Below are positions 1 to 11,200 of a stretch of 64,000 nucleotides of DNA, piece after piece (the stretch's first letter is position 1; each line of letters opens with the position of its first letter). Source of the DNA: Tridacna crocea (lineage: Eukaryota; Mollusca; Bivalvia; Cardiida; Cardiidae); NCBI GenBank assembly GCA_943736015.1, contig OX031070.1, forward strand, positions 44,478,173 to 44,542,172, written 5' to 3'. The position numbers and the translations under genes are program-made. A model generated the notes under the pieces. The model was not told the DNA's origin. It was given only the letters and a program-made list of their open reading frames with translations, and did no database searches.

Positions 1-1974
1 ATCAGCATTGGATCCGGTAAGGTAATTGACACACTGCAACATAGCGATAATGAACATGACAGGATTGTCGATGTCACACTGTCACCCAACGGATCATATG
101 CTGTGACAAGGGCGAAAATTGGTCATAGATCCACTTCCTTTGAAGACACCAAGTTCGAGACTCTTACTGATGACATTCTATGGGAGGTTGAAACAGCATC
201 AAAAGTGTTCCATGCCATGACAAACAGGTAAATAAAAAACCTGATTTATGAGTGTGTGTTATTACTAGATACCTTGATGATGGTCACTTGTATGTTGACC
301 CATAGACAACCAGTGCGCTTCTGCACTGTCTGATCATGGATTTACACTGTACAGTACATGGACATTTTGGCAGCAAAACAAACTTTGAAATCAAAATAAT
401 TGAGTCTTTCACTTAGTTGGAAATTTTCCAATTGATGAATTTATCATTGAAAAATGTTAACGTGTTGAATTTAACGTTAAATGTTGAATTTCATTTTGAC
501 TGTTTGGTCTGTCATGCCGGTATTTAAAGTATTATTCTTAGGATAATGGATCCCACTTCACACTCTTTATTTTTTCCTGATATCCAAGGGGCTAAGAAAG
601 ACACGATCACACGGTGTATAGAACAACGTATCTCTCTCTCTCTCTCTCTCTCTTAAAATTGGAATCTATTTATTTAATGTCAAGATGAAGATCGAAATGA
701 CTGTAAAAGTTAAGTATGTGAAAAATGCAAATTACGGGACTGATAAATGATAATGGAAATATTGGCAACTTACAAAATTATGACTATAAAAGAGTATATA
801 TGTTTTCAGGTACACCATGTTCAGTCCAGACTCCGATGTGGTCGGTTTCGTCACGTGTTCCTTCTACAACCGCCATGATTGGAGTGACAATATCTACAAT
901 GTGTTCATTGTGAACCCAGAAAACTCTTCCAACCACACAATCGACTTTCCTTACAATACAGAGTTTGTCTCCGAGCCATGTATTGTCAAAAAGAACAATG
1001 TTAACTACTTTGTAGCTGTCATTCAGAGTTGTAAGAAAACCTTTGACAGTAAAACAAATAAAGAGTTGTCCAGGTGGTCAGAAATACGCCTTTTCATCCA
1101 AAAACTCACAGTCTCTCAGACGCCTGATAATCAAGATCTTCTTCGTGTCACAAATCTTGTGGAGGATTTAAATAACCTGGACCAATTTATTGACGTCAAA
1201 CCTGTTGCTGACAACAATGTTGTTGCGATATATGTAAGAAACTTAAAACAATATGATTTTGAACTGGACAAAGGAATTGTCCATCCCAAAAACAAGGAGA
1301 AAGGCGCTATTATCTTCGATGTTCATTCTAATTCAGTGCTGAAGCACATAACATCAGTTCTACACCCTTCAACGTGTCTGGATACATTAAAGTTTTCAAC
1401 CAATCATTCAGTTGTTATTGACGAGAATTTCCGGGTTTTCAGTGGCGATACACTTTCTTTTCTTAGGCAAATCAACCAAGACAATGATTTAATGAGAAAA
1501 AGTGGTCGATTTGCTTTGGATGGCGCATACATTATTGCTATTTCTGACAATAGACGAAACATCGTAGTGCTCCGCACGTGTGATGGGCGGGAACTCGGGT
1601 CTGTGTTTGTTCATGGACGTGCTGAGTGTCTAGAAGTTTCACATAATGGACGTACTGTTGTTGTTGGGTGTCAGGACGGGCGTGTCATGATATTAAGTCT
1701 CATTCTTGGATTTTCTGACCCTCTAAGGGAGTACATTGAATATTTACCAAGCAGGAGTGAAACATTATCAGAGGAGGAAAGCGATCTGATAAACGTCGAC
1801 GTGAGGCATATTTCCAACTCTACGCCTGATCATCAAAGGCTGTCTGCCCGGATACGCCGTAAGTCATTGTCGCAAGAGCGACGCCCACCGTCCTATACAA
1901 CTCTACATCGAGCGGTTACAATATCCCGTCAGTCTAATAGGCAACGAGGGGCCAATGCATGTATTCAACAATAA
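1..1974 (+). CDS. WD40-like protein, last two coding exons (5' partial; possibly NACHT/WD-repeat type)
   Basis: Two exons join in frame: 1-227 (open at the window edge, ending AAC AG before GTAAAT) and 810-1974 (after TTTTCAG, stop TAA at 1972-1974). Together they give about 463 C-terminal residues. The sequence has beta-propeller character: blade-like strings such as RIVDVTLSPNGSYAV, AECLEVSHNGRTVVVGCQDG and RVMILSLIL, the last resembling the terminal WD40 blades of NACHT- and WD-repeat (NWD) proteins. The final ~75 residues after the propeller are Ser/Arg-rich and probably disordered. No NACHT domain is visible because the 5' part lies outside the window. The WD40-like fold is fairly clear; the NWD assignment is inference. 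Other large WD40 proteins remain possible. Confidence 0.6.
228..809 (+). other. Intron of the WD40-like gene
   Basis: Begins GTAAAT and ends TTTTCAG. It contains a CT dinucleotide microsatellite at about 631-653. Nothing else recognised. Confidence 0.7.
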
Positions 1975-2169
1975 CTTACATTCTTATTATACTGCAAAGA
2001 AATTTCTCGTGATCTGATTGGTTAACATGCCGGGAACATATATCATGTTCCCTGGCAAGAACCACGTAAGGACAGTTTCCCTTTTGAGTGCCCCGTAAAC
2101 ATCACTACACGTGCAACACAACATCCAAAATGGCGGCGTCGATCGATCACCAGACTGCACATTTATACA

Positions 2170-2260
2170 CCAAATTGCACGTTCGGCTCGGGGCGACATG
2201 ATTAACCACACGGCCGTGAACAAGTTTCCAAGTCCCCTGCCACCTGACCGTACAACTAAT
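2170..2260 (-). repeat. Dispersed repeat, copy 1 (inverted copy at 5085-5155)
   Basis: The reverse complement of this stretch matches 5085-5155 closely. Shared landmarks are the string GGTCAGGTGGCAGGGGAC, then TTGTTCACGGCCGTG and ATCATGTCGCCCCGAGCCGA. Confidence 0.7.
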
Positions 2261-2278
2261 ACTGTAGACGTTGTATGT

Positions 2279-2355
2279 CGTCTGTTTACTTCAAAAAGCT
2301 CGTAACTACAGCTTGTAACAATCTGTAGTTACGAGCTTTTTGAAGTAAACAGACG
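2279..2355. repeat. Perfect 33-bp inverted repeat with 11-bp loop
   Basis: The left arm 2279-2311 and right arm 2323-2355 are exact reverse complements (CGTCTGTTTACTTC... / ...GAAGTAAACAGACG). It lies just downstream of the WD40-like gene and next to the dispersed repeat at 2170-2260. It may be the terminal hairpin of a non-autonomous element. Confidence 0.85.
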
Positions 2356-2538
2356 ATGTGTATGTAGAGGTCGCAAGATCAGCTGAGTCTGTTGGGCCCC
2401 TACGGTGCAGTGACAAGTAACTGTCCCAGAACTATCCATGTGTTCTACAAGTTTCTTATCAGATGTTCCACACGATATCCTGTCCAAACCACTATTTTCC
2501 CCCAATGTTTGGTAGAAAGAATGAGTACTGTGTGTGTA

Positions 2539-2766
2539 TTAACCTTTTACCAAACGACAAAATGTTAGACTGGTCCAAATTGAAAGCACTTACAGATGAA
2601 AAATAAACATAGCTAGAAAATTGAAATTTGTTTCTAGCAGGGTAGAAAACATTGTAGGAAAAGGAGAAAATGCTGGTCACCAGCAGTTTCTCCTTTTCCT
2701 GCAATGTTTTCAAAAAGCTTCTGTCTCGGGGTCTTTAAAAGTCGGGATTACGTGGTAAAGCGTTAA
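2539..2766 (-). mobile_element. TTAA MITE, family A
   Basis: TTAA-flanked; starts TTAACCTTTTACCAAACG and ends GGTAAAGCGTTAA. The central palindrome around the GAGAAAATGCTGGT arm is slightly degraded. Confidence 0.85.
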
Positions 2767-2820
2767 AAATGTTTTCTCCAATATCTCACATGTGACAATA
2801 TTTTCAAAGTTACTTTTTCC

Positions 2821-2957
2821 GCGAGATCGTTATACCTCGGGATCGTTATACCTCGAGATAGTTATACCTCGAGATAGTTATACCTCGGGATCGTTATACT
2901 TCGAGATCGTTATACCTCGGGATCGTTATACCTCGGGATCGTTATACCACGGGATCG
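2821..2957 (+). repeat. 16-bp minisatellite
   Basis: About eight head-to-tail copies of a 16-bp unit close to GATCGTTATACCTCGG, with C/A variation at fixed positions. Confidence 0.9.
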
Positions 2958-3129
2958 TAGGGTAAAGGGTTGGACCAAAGAACCATTCACTTTTTCCTCA
3001 CTGTATTTCCCGAGAGACAATGAAGGTTTAAAGGAAAATACTCGCTCTAAAATGTCTTCGTGGAAGGATTAAAACAGGTACTATAGTAGATCAGTTACAG
3101 ATATCATACATGTTCCGTACATACGCATG

Positions 3130-4205
3130 GCCCGATAATATGAGGTTATTTAACATGCTTGGGTAAAATACTGAATTGTATTGGATGAGTACACTGCAGA
3201 ACCAGTCTATATTTTGGACTCGTCCAAAATATAGACTGGTTCTGAAGTGCACGAATCCAATTGAATGCAGTATTGTACCCAAGCATGTTAAATGACCTCT
3301 TTATTTCACACTTCCGTATTGACTTTGAAGTAAACGGCAACTACATGTATATGGTCATTTCAATTTGAATAATTAAAAAAAAAAATCAAAACATAACAAG
3401 AGAGGATTTTGAAGTTGCCTTTTCACAACGGACTTCGGTACACTACTCTTCCGGTCCAATATCGATATTCGGGACTCTAGCCTCGTTCTGAAAAATCCGT
3501 ATTGGACTCTTGCCTCGTTCTGAAAAATCCGTATTGGACTCAAGCCTCGTTCTGGAAAATCCGTATTGGACTCTAAAGCGTCTAATATGGGCTAAGATAT
3601 TCTGTACTCACGTGGTAGTATTAAAGCGATTTCATTGGACGTTAAGTTGTAGGTGTGAAATAATGAATTCTATTGGATGATTGCACTGAAGAACCAGTCT
3701 ATATTTTGGACAAGTCCAAAATATAGACTGGTTCTGCAGTGTACGAATCCATTGGAATGCAGTATTGTACCAAAGCATGTTAAATAACTTCTTTATTTCT
3801 CACTTCCGTATTGACTTTAAAGTAAACACAAGAATAGGGTCATTTCAATTTGAATAATTGAAAAAAATAAAATCAAAACATTTCAAAAGAAGGGTTTGAA
3901 ATTGCTTTTTGTAAACAACAAACTTCGGCAGACTACTCTTCTGGTCCAATATCGATATTCGGGACTCAAGCCTCGTTTTGAAAAATCCGTATTGGACTCA
4001 AGCCTCGTTTTAAAAAATCCGTATTGGACTCTTGCCTCGTTCTGAAAAATCCGTATTGGACTCTTGCCTCGTTCTGAAAAATCCGTATTGGACACTACAG
4101 GGTCTAATATTGGCCAAGATATTCTGTGCTCACGTGGTATTAAAGCTTTTCCCCACAGTGTTAAAGCGATTTAATTGGACGTTAAATTGTAGGTGTGAAA
4201 TAAAG
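3130..4205 (+). repeat. Tandemly duplicated ~0.5 kb unit containing a hairpin and 32-bp repeats
   Basis: Unit 1 (about 3175-3660) and unit 2 (about 3660-4205) align over their full length. Each carries a palindrome of CTATATTTTGGAC / GTCCAAAATATAG (3207 and 3699 regions), then a poly-A-rich patch. Each then has 32-bp tandem repeats (GACTC..GCCTCGTTCTGAAAAA): three copies from 3473, four from 3963. Each ends in AGGTGTGAAATAA. Offsets of 492 bp at the start and 540 bp at the end reflect the extra 32-bp unit and a small insertion. Confidence 0.85.
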
Positions 4206-4424
4206 AATTTATTACGTTCTTGTCAGTGAACTACTAGAATTTCACTTTAGTGATGAAAAATGTGGTACCATCATTAGCTACGACACAAGCTTAGAATGTT
4301 GCCCAGAACTATTTTTTCCCTATATTGCACCATTCTTGCTGATTATTAGATTAAGAATCGGTGAATTGGGAATATGATAGATAGAATAATCAACTGGTTA
4401 TGTGTGATATCAAAAATCAGTCAC

Positions 4425-4652
4425 TGAACCCTTTCCCAAACAATCCCTGGTTTTTACGGGTCAGGAATAGAAGCCTTTTGAAAACATTGTGGGAAAAGGA
4501 GAAAATGCTGGTAACCAGCATTTTCTCCTTTTCCCACAATGCTTTCTATCCTATCATATAGAAAATTCATCTTTTTAGCAACTGTTAATTTGTCATCTGC
4601 AAAATGCTTTGAATTGGTCTGGTCCAAAATTTGCCATTTGGGAAAGGGTTAA
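4425..4652 (+). mobile_element. TTAA MITE, family A, sub-branch D
   Basis: Left terminus TGAACCCTTTCCCAAAC has one mutated TTAA base; the right end GGGAAAGGGTTAA is intact. Shares the GGGTCAGGAATAGAAGCC and CTATCATATAGAAAATTC segments with the copy at 62558-62783. Confidence 0.85.
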
Positions 4653-4932
4653 ATTGGTTTTGATGCAGTTAAAAAAACTTGTTCTTTGGACTCGTTCTTT
4701 CAAACGCACCACGCCCCATTCCAGATAATAGATTTTCAATGTCAGACACAGCCAATTTATTATCGATCTTTTTGTACATATTATTTTTTTTTCTTCTTTG
4801 CATCTTTATGTCTTTGAACACGCTGCCAAGCAATATCTGTGATATATTTGTATATATAATAATTAGATCTATACTTTTTGTCCGTGAGGTAGATTTATTG
4901 TTGAAATACAAAGGACCGTTTTCACTGGATAT

Positions 4933-5155
4933 TTGTGTTTGACTTATATTTTACGTCACTTTATAATTGGCTTGCAACACGCAAATATTTGGACATCTGC
5001 GTTAAGTGTCATCTCGGGTCAGCCTGCACAATCCGCGCAGGTTCATGAGATAGCACTTTACGGCTACATTGTTAGTTGTACGGTCAGGTGGCAGGGGACT
5101 TGGAAACTTGTTCACGGCCGTGGTTTATCATGTCGCCCCGAGCCGAAGGCAAAGG
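4933..5155 (+). repeat. Composite dispersed repeat (SINE/foldback-like)
   Basis: The stretch with ATCTCGGGTCAGCCTGCAC resembles parts of 27040-27245. From 5085 it matches the inverse of 2170-2260. No coding potential recognised. Confidence 0.5.
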
Positions 5156-5230
5156 AGAAATTAATTTGGTATCAATACCAAAATGTTTGCCAAACGCCAG
5201 GTCATCAGATAGTTCGAAATAAAATTACCA

Positions 5231-5459
5231 TTAACCCATTACCACTCAATCCTTACTTTTGACATCCCTGATAAAGAAGCCTTTTGAAAACACTGTAGGA
5301 AAAGGAGAAAATGCTGGTCACCAGCATTTTCTCCTTTTCCCACAGTGTTTTCTACCTTTCCCAGAACAAATTCCAATTTTTCAGTCACCTTTAATATGTT
5401 TTCTGCAAATGCTTTCAATTTGAACCAGTCTAAAATTTTGTCGTTTGGTAAAGAGTTAA
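5231..5459 (+). mobile_element. TTAA MITE, family A
   Basis: Intact TTAACCCATTACCAC start, GGTAAAGAGTTAA end, perfect central hairpin centred near 5320. Confidence 0.9.
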
Positions 5460-5981
5460 ACAAAATATTAAAATATTGTTATTTCTAAACAATTTCATCT
5501 TGTTAGAATTAATATTGCAGACAGTATAAGATCAGTGACAGGACTAGACTGCACGTTCTTCCGATGCGATCTTAGTCTACACTCTTCGCAACTGCGACAA
5601 CGGTTGTGAATAGAGTCTTTAGAGATAAAAAGAGGATCAAACTAGGGGTTAAACAACATATAATAACTACAGTCGGCATTCAATACACTTAAAAGCAATA
5701 ATTTAATGTTTTTTTATAGCAAAGAAAGCAACAGTCCTAAGTAAATATTATGACAATTCTTCCTCCAGAAATAATTCTTTACAAGAATACAAATGACAAT
5801 TGCACAAGTTCTTTGCCACTGTGAGATAGAAAATCCCCAGAAACACCATAAAGTATTCACTATTGCCAAGCAGATACATATTTTGCTGTGATTTGTAACT
5901 TCATGATGACTGGAAGCACTTTACAAGGATGCAGTGACTACAATGGCATAAACAGTGAACTGTTCCTGTTGATTACTGACA

Positions 5982-6211
5982 TAATATCCATTACCACACA
6001 ATCCCTACTTTTGACACCCCTGAGAAAGACACCTTTGGAAAACATTGTGGGAAAAGGAGAAAATGCTGGTAACCAGCATTTTCTCCTTTTCCCACAATGT
6101 TTTCTACCTTCACAAAACAAATTTCAAATTTTCAGTAACTTTTAATTTTGTCGTCTGTGAATGCTTTCAATTTGGACCAGTCTAAAATATTGTTGTTTGG
6201 TAATGGGTTAA
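5982..6211 (+). mobile_element. TTAA MITE, family A
   Basis: The left TTAA has decayed (ATAATATCCATTACC). The right end GGTAATGGGTTAA and the core hairpin are intact. Confidence 0.85.
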
Positions 6212-6800
6212 CTGATTTCAGACTTGAATTGAGCCCACAAGGGATACGTGGCTATGTAAGAGTATTGATTTCCAAAATAAATCAGAGGACAAACTATGTT
6301 ACTACATATATGTAATTACTGTAAATACTGTCAATCAGGTTTTATTGTGGTATATACAGATCAGAAGCTACTTCAAAAAACAAGAAAGACAAAAAATACA
6401 CCCACATCAGCTAAGTGATTATTAGGGCATCCCACTCCTGACCTGGGCTGTGTTTCAATAAACTGCGTAGATTGGATTACATATATACTCACATACGTTA
6501 TATCAAAGATATGAACTGACATAAGTTATGCAAGTACTTACTGAAATTTTAAAGTTATGCAGTTAAAGAAAGAAGTTTATACAGTAAGTTTATTATTCGA
6601 ACATGACACGCGAATTCGGTTCTATAGACACAGTGCAAGGAAAGCCTGGTAAAATCTGCGACAATCCATGCAGAGTGACGTCATTCTGTACCAAGTGACG
6701 TCATTCAATGAGTGGGTTATTCAATGGAACAAAATCTTCATCCGCGTGTTCACTCCAAGTTTGAACTTGTTTTCCTTTCATTAAGAATTGGTCATGTTAG
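6212..6800. other. Intergenic, nothing recognised
   Basis: AT-rich sequence between a MITE and the inverted repeat at 6808. No coding pattern or known repeat seen. Confidence 0.5.
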
Positions 6801-6807
6801 AATCTAA

Positions 6808-6971
6808 ATAATCTTCTTTCTATCGTGGTTTATCATTCAATAAACCACTTTGTGAGTTATGAGGTGCAATAAATAAACCACTCAGGCTATCGCCCTCGTG
6901 GATTATTTATTGTGCCTCATACACTCACAAATGGTTTATTGAACGATAAACCATGATAGAAAGAAGATTAT
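6808..6971. repeat. Long inverted repeat (~80-bp arms)
   Basis: The left arm (TCTTTCTATCGTGGTTTATC, then AATAAACCACTTTGTGAG) mirrors the right arm (CTCACAAATGGTTTATTG, then GATAAACCATGATAGAAAGA) with a few mismatches and almost no loop. Foldback element structure; no TTAA terminus, so it is distinct from the MITE family. Confidence 0.8.
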
Positions 6972-7164
6972 TTCTTAAATGCCTACTTACCTAAACTGCT
7001 TAACCTAATTTTGTGCATACGCAGTTTAGTGAAAGGTAGCCGTATTGGTTGAAAGGTTTGATAGCCAGGTGATGCAAATTTTCTTTCCGGTGATTTTGCA
7101 GATCGATAGGATTTGCAGATGACAAATTCAGCACTATTCAAAAGACGTAACTTGCCTTATGGAG

Positions 7165-7275
7165 GTGAAAAACAGTGTGGGAAGGGAGAAAATGTAACAT
7201 GGTTACCAGAATTTATCCTTTTCCCAAAATATTTTTAATAGCTTTCTTTCAACGAGTTGTTAAAACTTGGGATTG
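7165..7275. mobile_element. Degenerate TTAA MITE fragment
   Basis: Only a decayed core (GTGTGGGAAGGGAGAAAATG and CCTTTTCCCAAAATATTTTT) and a trace of one arm remain. Confidence 0.5.
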
Positions 7276-8200
7276 ACTGAGATTTATCACTCACCAAAAT
7301 TTGTGAAAAATTATCTGATGTAGAAAAAAAATCATCAGATCTACAGTGTAAAAATAAAGTAGAGTATAAATTTATGAAAAACAATTGGTTTAAACACTTG
7401 TATAACCAAAATTTGTTCTCAATGTAAGAATGTGTTTAAAACAAGTAAATTTATGTACATCACTTTGCAGATTTTTTGTTATTTTTGCCCATTTGAATAA
7501 ACAGAAGTTTTATTGTGTTGGAAATTTGAGCTTTGAATTATCTATTTTCATCAAATAATCAGAGAAATAAAAAATGAATTTTGAGATCAGGGTCACCTTT
7601 TCCTTTGTTTTTCAGCAAAATTTCTTTAAACACAGGAAATTGAAGACTTCTCTGTCACAAATTCTATCAAGAGAGTTGAATTGAGATAATTAATGAAAAG
7701 TGATTAAAAAAATTAATTGTAAATAAAGTATGGTTAACGAAGACTAAAAAACAAGAATTACAGTTTGCAAGCTTAACATTATTCTATTGATAAATGCTAT
7801 TTCCAAGAGGTATATATTGATATAATAGAGAATTGTAAATGTCAGCACCATAGTGCCAGTTCTAGTTTTAAACTTTTAATATTCAACAAAGTACAATATA
7901 CACCCGAGTAAGGTGAAAAATGCCATTTGAGACAACAGTTTCTACGCTTCTTCAGTAATTTCTTGCAAACCTCTTGTTTACAGAAAAGTCCTTTCTTTCT
8001 AAAATAGTTCAACAAGAACTTCTTACAATGTCATTATGATAAAAAAATCGATGATAAAAGTGTAAACCTTGTGCACTTCTTTCTAAAAGTACAACTACCT
8101 TGGATGACGATATCAGTGGGTGAGAACCACTACAAAACAACAGCATAAAGAAGATATATAAAATCATATAAACAATGTTCAATGGCCTCTCACTGCAGAT
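7276..8200. other. AT-rich region downstream of aldolase (probable 3' UTR and intergenic)
   Basis: No ORF or repeat recognised. The part nearest 8200 should hold the aldolase 3' UTR (minus strand). I could not place a polyadenylation signal with confidence. Confidence 0.4.
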
Positions 8201-11200
8201 CTAATAAGCGTGTTTGGCAACAAATAAAGACTGGTCTGCTGCAGCACTCTTGATATCTCCTTTGTACTGTCCAACTGAAGCTAGACCATTGGCCTGAAAA
8301 ATTTAGATATGAACTGAATGAAATATTTGTATAAAAAGGAACAATTTTCATCCTGATAATAAATATTAGCTATTTGATTTAAATGGAACAGTGTCGTAGT
8401 AGACAAATTCTAACCCTTCGTAATGGTTTAAAATGGGAGGGGGGGGGCACATACATGTACATGTAAGACTATTATGGTATTCAAAGAACGTGTTAGCGTT
8501 TTCAACCCTTAACTTACTAAATAACTAACATGAAACTAAGTCGATAGTAAAAACCCAAAGATTGCTTTCCAAAAATTGTTTCCTAACCCTCTACTCCATA
8601 AATACTCAATTCTAAACATTGCTTGTAGGAGCCTTTGGAAAACATCGTGACAAGTGATTTCACCTTTTGCCATTCTTCACCATCAAAAGGTGTCATATAC
8701 ACATGAGAAACGGCTTCCTCCTTGCTGTTATTTAGGGTCAATTAGAGATACCATAGAAATGCCTTATGCATGTTCTGTGCAGTCTGATCTTGATCTACAC
8801 TGTCTGAAAAAAGTCCTTTAACTGTACATAGCAGCTTAACTCTTTACCAAAAGACAATTTTTTGGGCTGAACACAGCCCCGCAGGAACAAAAAAATTATA
8901 ATGCTAGAAGTTTTCAATTCTAATTGCCTTCAGTTTTACTATTTTTTTTCTCAAACAGTGATGATAAAGAATACCATTATAAAATGTGGGCAAATAATTA
9001 CAGGAATCATCCGATACATACCTTTGCACGAAGAATGAGTTCTTGTTGTGCAGCTGGTACATTGTCATCTTTACCCATCCAGGCTTTCAACACACTGGCT
9101 TGCAGAGCTCTTCCATAGGAGAAAGTCAGAGCCCAGGGTTTCTTGCCTTGAAATGCATTGATGGCACTCAAGTTGAGGGAAGCATCTTCCTCAGATTGTC
9201 CACCAGACAAGAACGTGATACCTATATAACAGGTAAAAGATGGGATGAGTGAGTCTAATACCTATTCCATCATTCATACATAACTAAACAATCACTCTTT
9301 TCCTCCCTTGTCATTGTGCAAAAAAATTGTCAAAAGAATGTTCACCTGTTAGAGAAGAAAGAGTACTATAGCCAAGTAACAAAACAAAAATACCATACTG
9401 ATACTTTAGATAACATGTACTACCCTTGTAGACTAGGTTAATTAAATCCTTTAAAATTCTGAAAATGGCCTTTTTATAGACAATCCAACTTTAAAGTCTG
9501 AATAAGAGACAGCCATAACTAGATCTTTCACTAAGCATGATTAATTCAAATATTGTTTTAAAGAAAAAAGCAAAAGTTGTCATAAAATCAAACCTGGAAC
9601 TGCAGGTGGCACAGCCCTACTCAAAGCTGTAACAGTTGCCTTTGCAATGTCATCAGCGGTATACTTGGTGGTGCAGCTCTGTCCTGCTGTAACCATGTTG
9701 GGTTTGAGAAGAGTTCCCTCCAGAAATACATGATGGTCAGCCAATGCCTTGTATTGGAATGCAAGAACCTGGGACAGAATAGTATGATGTATCATCTATC
9801 ATGTCTTATCCCTCTGGCAAATGACAAAAGTTTTGATTTATACAAATTTTTGGTTACCAGCATTTTCTCTTTTTCCCAAAATGTTTTCTATAGGTTTCTT
9901 CCTAGAGTAGTTAAAAGTGGGTATTGAGTGGTAAATAGTTAATTAACATTACAGGCTATGATTATTACAGGCTATGATTAATATAAAGAAACGTTTCTTC
10001 ATAATGAAAACGTATCAAGTTCAGTCCCTGCTAAATGGTGCTTCCTTTACATTTTACTTCATTAAGTCATTACCAAACAACAATATTTTAGGCTTGTCCC
10101 AAATCCAAAGCATTTGCAAATGACAAAAAAAAAGTGACTGAATTATTTAAATTTGTTTTGTGAAGGGTAGAATACATTGTGGGAAAAGGAGAAAACGCAT
10201 TTTTTCCTTTTCCCAAAATGTTTTCTACAGGCTTCTTTCTCTGGGACGTCAGAAGTGGGGATTGTGTGGTAATTGGTTAATCAATCGCTGAACCACTGGT
10301 CTTTGGTGCCAAATTACTGAATGTTCTAAACAACATCTATCACGCTGTTTACCTGTTCGGTTACTTTCTGTGCTGTTTCAAGATCATGGGTGCCATCTGG
10401 TAAAACTTCAGGTTCAACAATTGGAACCAGGCCATTCTGAAAAAGACAAATTTTGGTAAAGCATAATTAAACAGTCTGTTGTTTAACCTGAAATACACAT
10501 ATCAAATTCTGTAAATTACCAACTACACAGTCAGTGTATTTGTTCACTACATGTATTTCCTAGTAAGAGAATCCTTTAACCCTTTACATTACAATACTGA
10601 GCTTTTACCAGTCCACAGACAAAAACCTTTTGAAAACAGGTTGATGAGATGAGAAAATATTGGTAACCAGGGTCCATATGCACCAATCATTCTTGAGAAT
10701 ATTCTTGGTCTTATTCTCCAAGGTTTTCCTCATTTGTAAGTAACACAACTTACCTGACAACCGAGGGTAATTAGTCGTAATGGTGAGTTTTTAAGATTTG
10801 TCACCCAAGATAATACGTGCCTAATATGAAAAAGATCATGGTAGGAATATTTGGGTAAAGTCTGGTTCAAACTCAGCTGGTAATATCAGAGAAAAAGGTG
10901 TTTGACTAAAATGTTGATGCATCATGAAGGGATGCAGCCATCAAAACCAGGCAATGACCTACGCTCACTATCACTCACTATCACTCACTGGGTTGAGCTT
11001 AACCCATTACCACACAATCCCTACTTTTGACAACCCTGAGAAAGAAGCCTTTTAAAAACATTGTAGGAAAAGGAGAAAATGCTGTAAACCAGCATTTTCT
11101 CCTTTTCCCACAATGTTTTCTACCCTTCTAAAAACAAATTTCAATGTTTCAGTCAATTTTATTTTGTAGTCCGCAAATCCTTTCAATATGGACAAACCTA

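Noticed and set aside
2111-2305. 64-residue plus-strand ORF and its antisense partner after the WD40-like gene
   Set aside because: It lies on a dispersed repeat (inverted copy at 5085) and ends in a hairpin; no protein similarity recognised.
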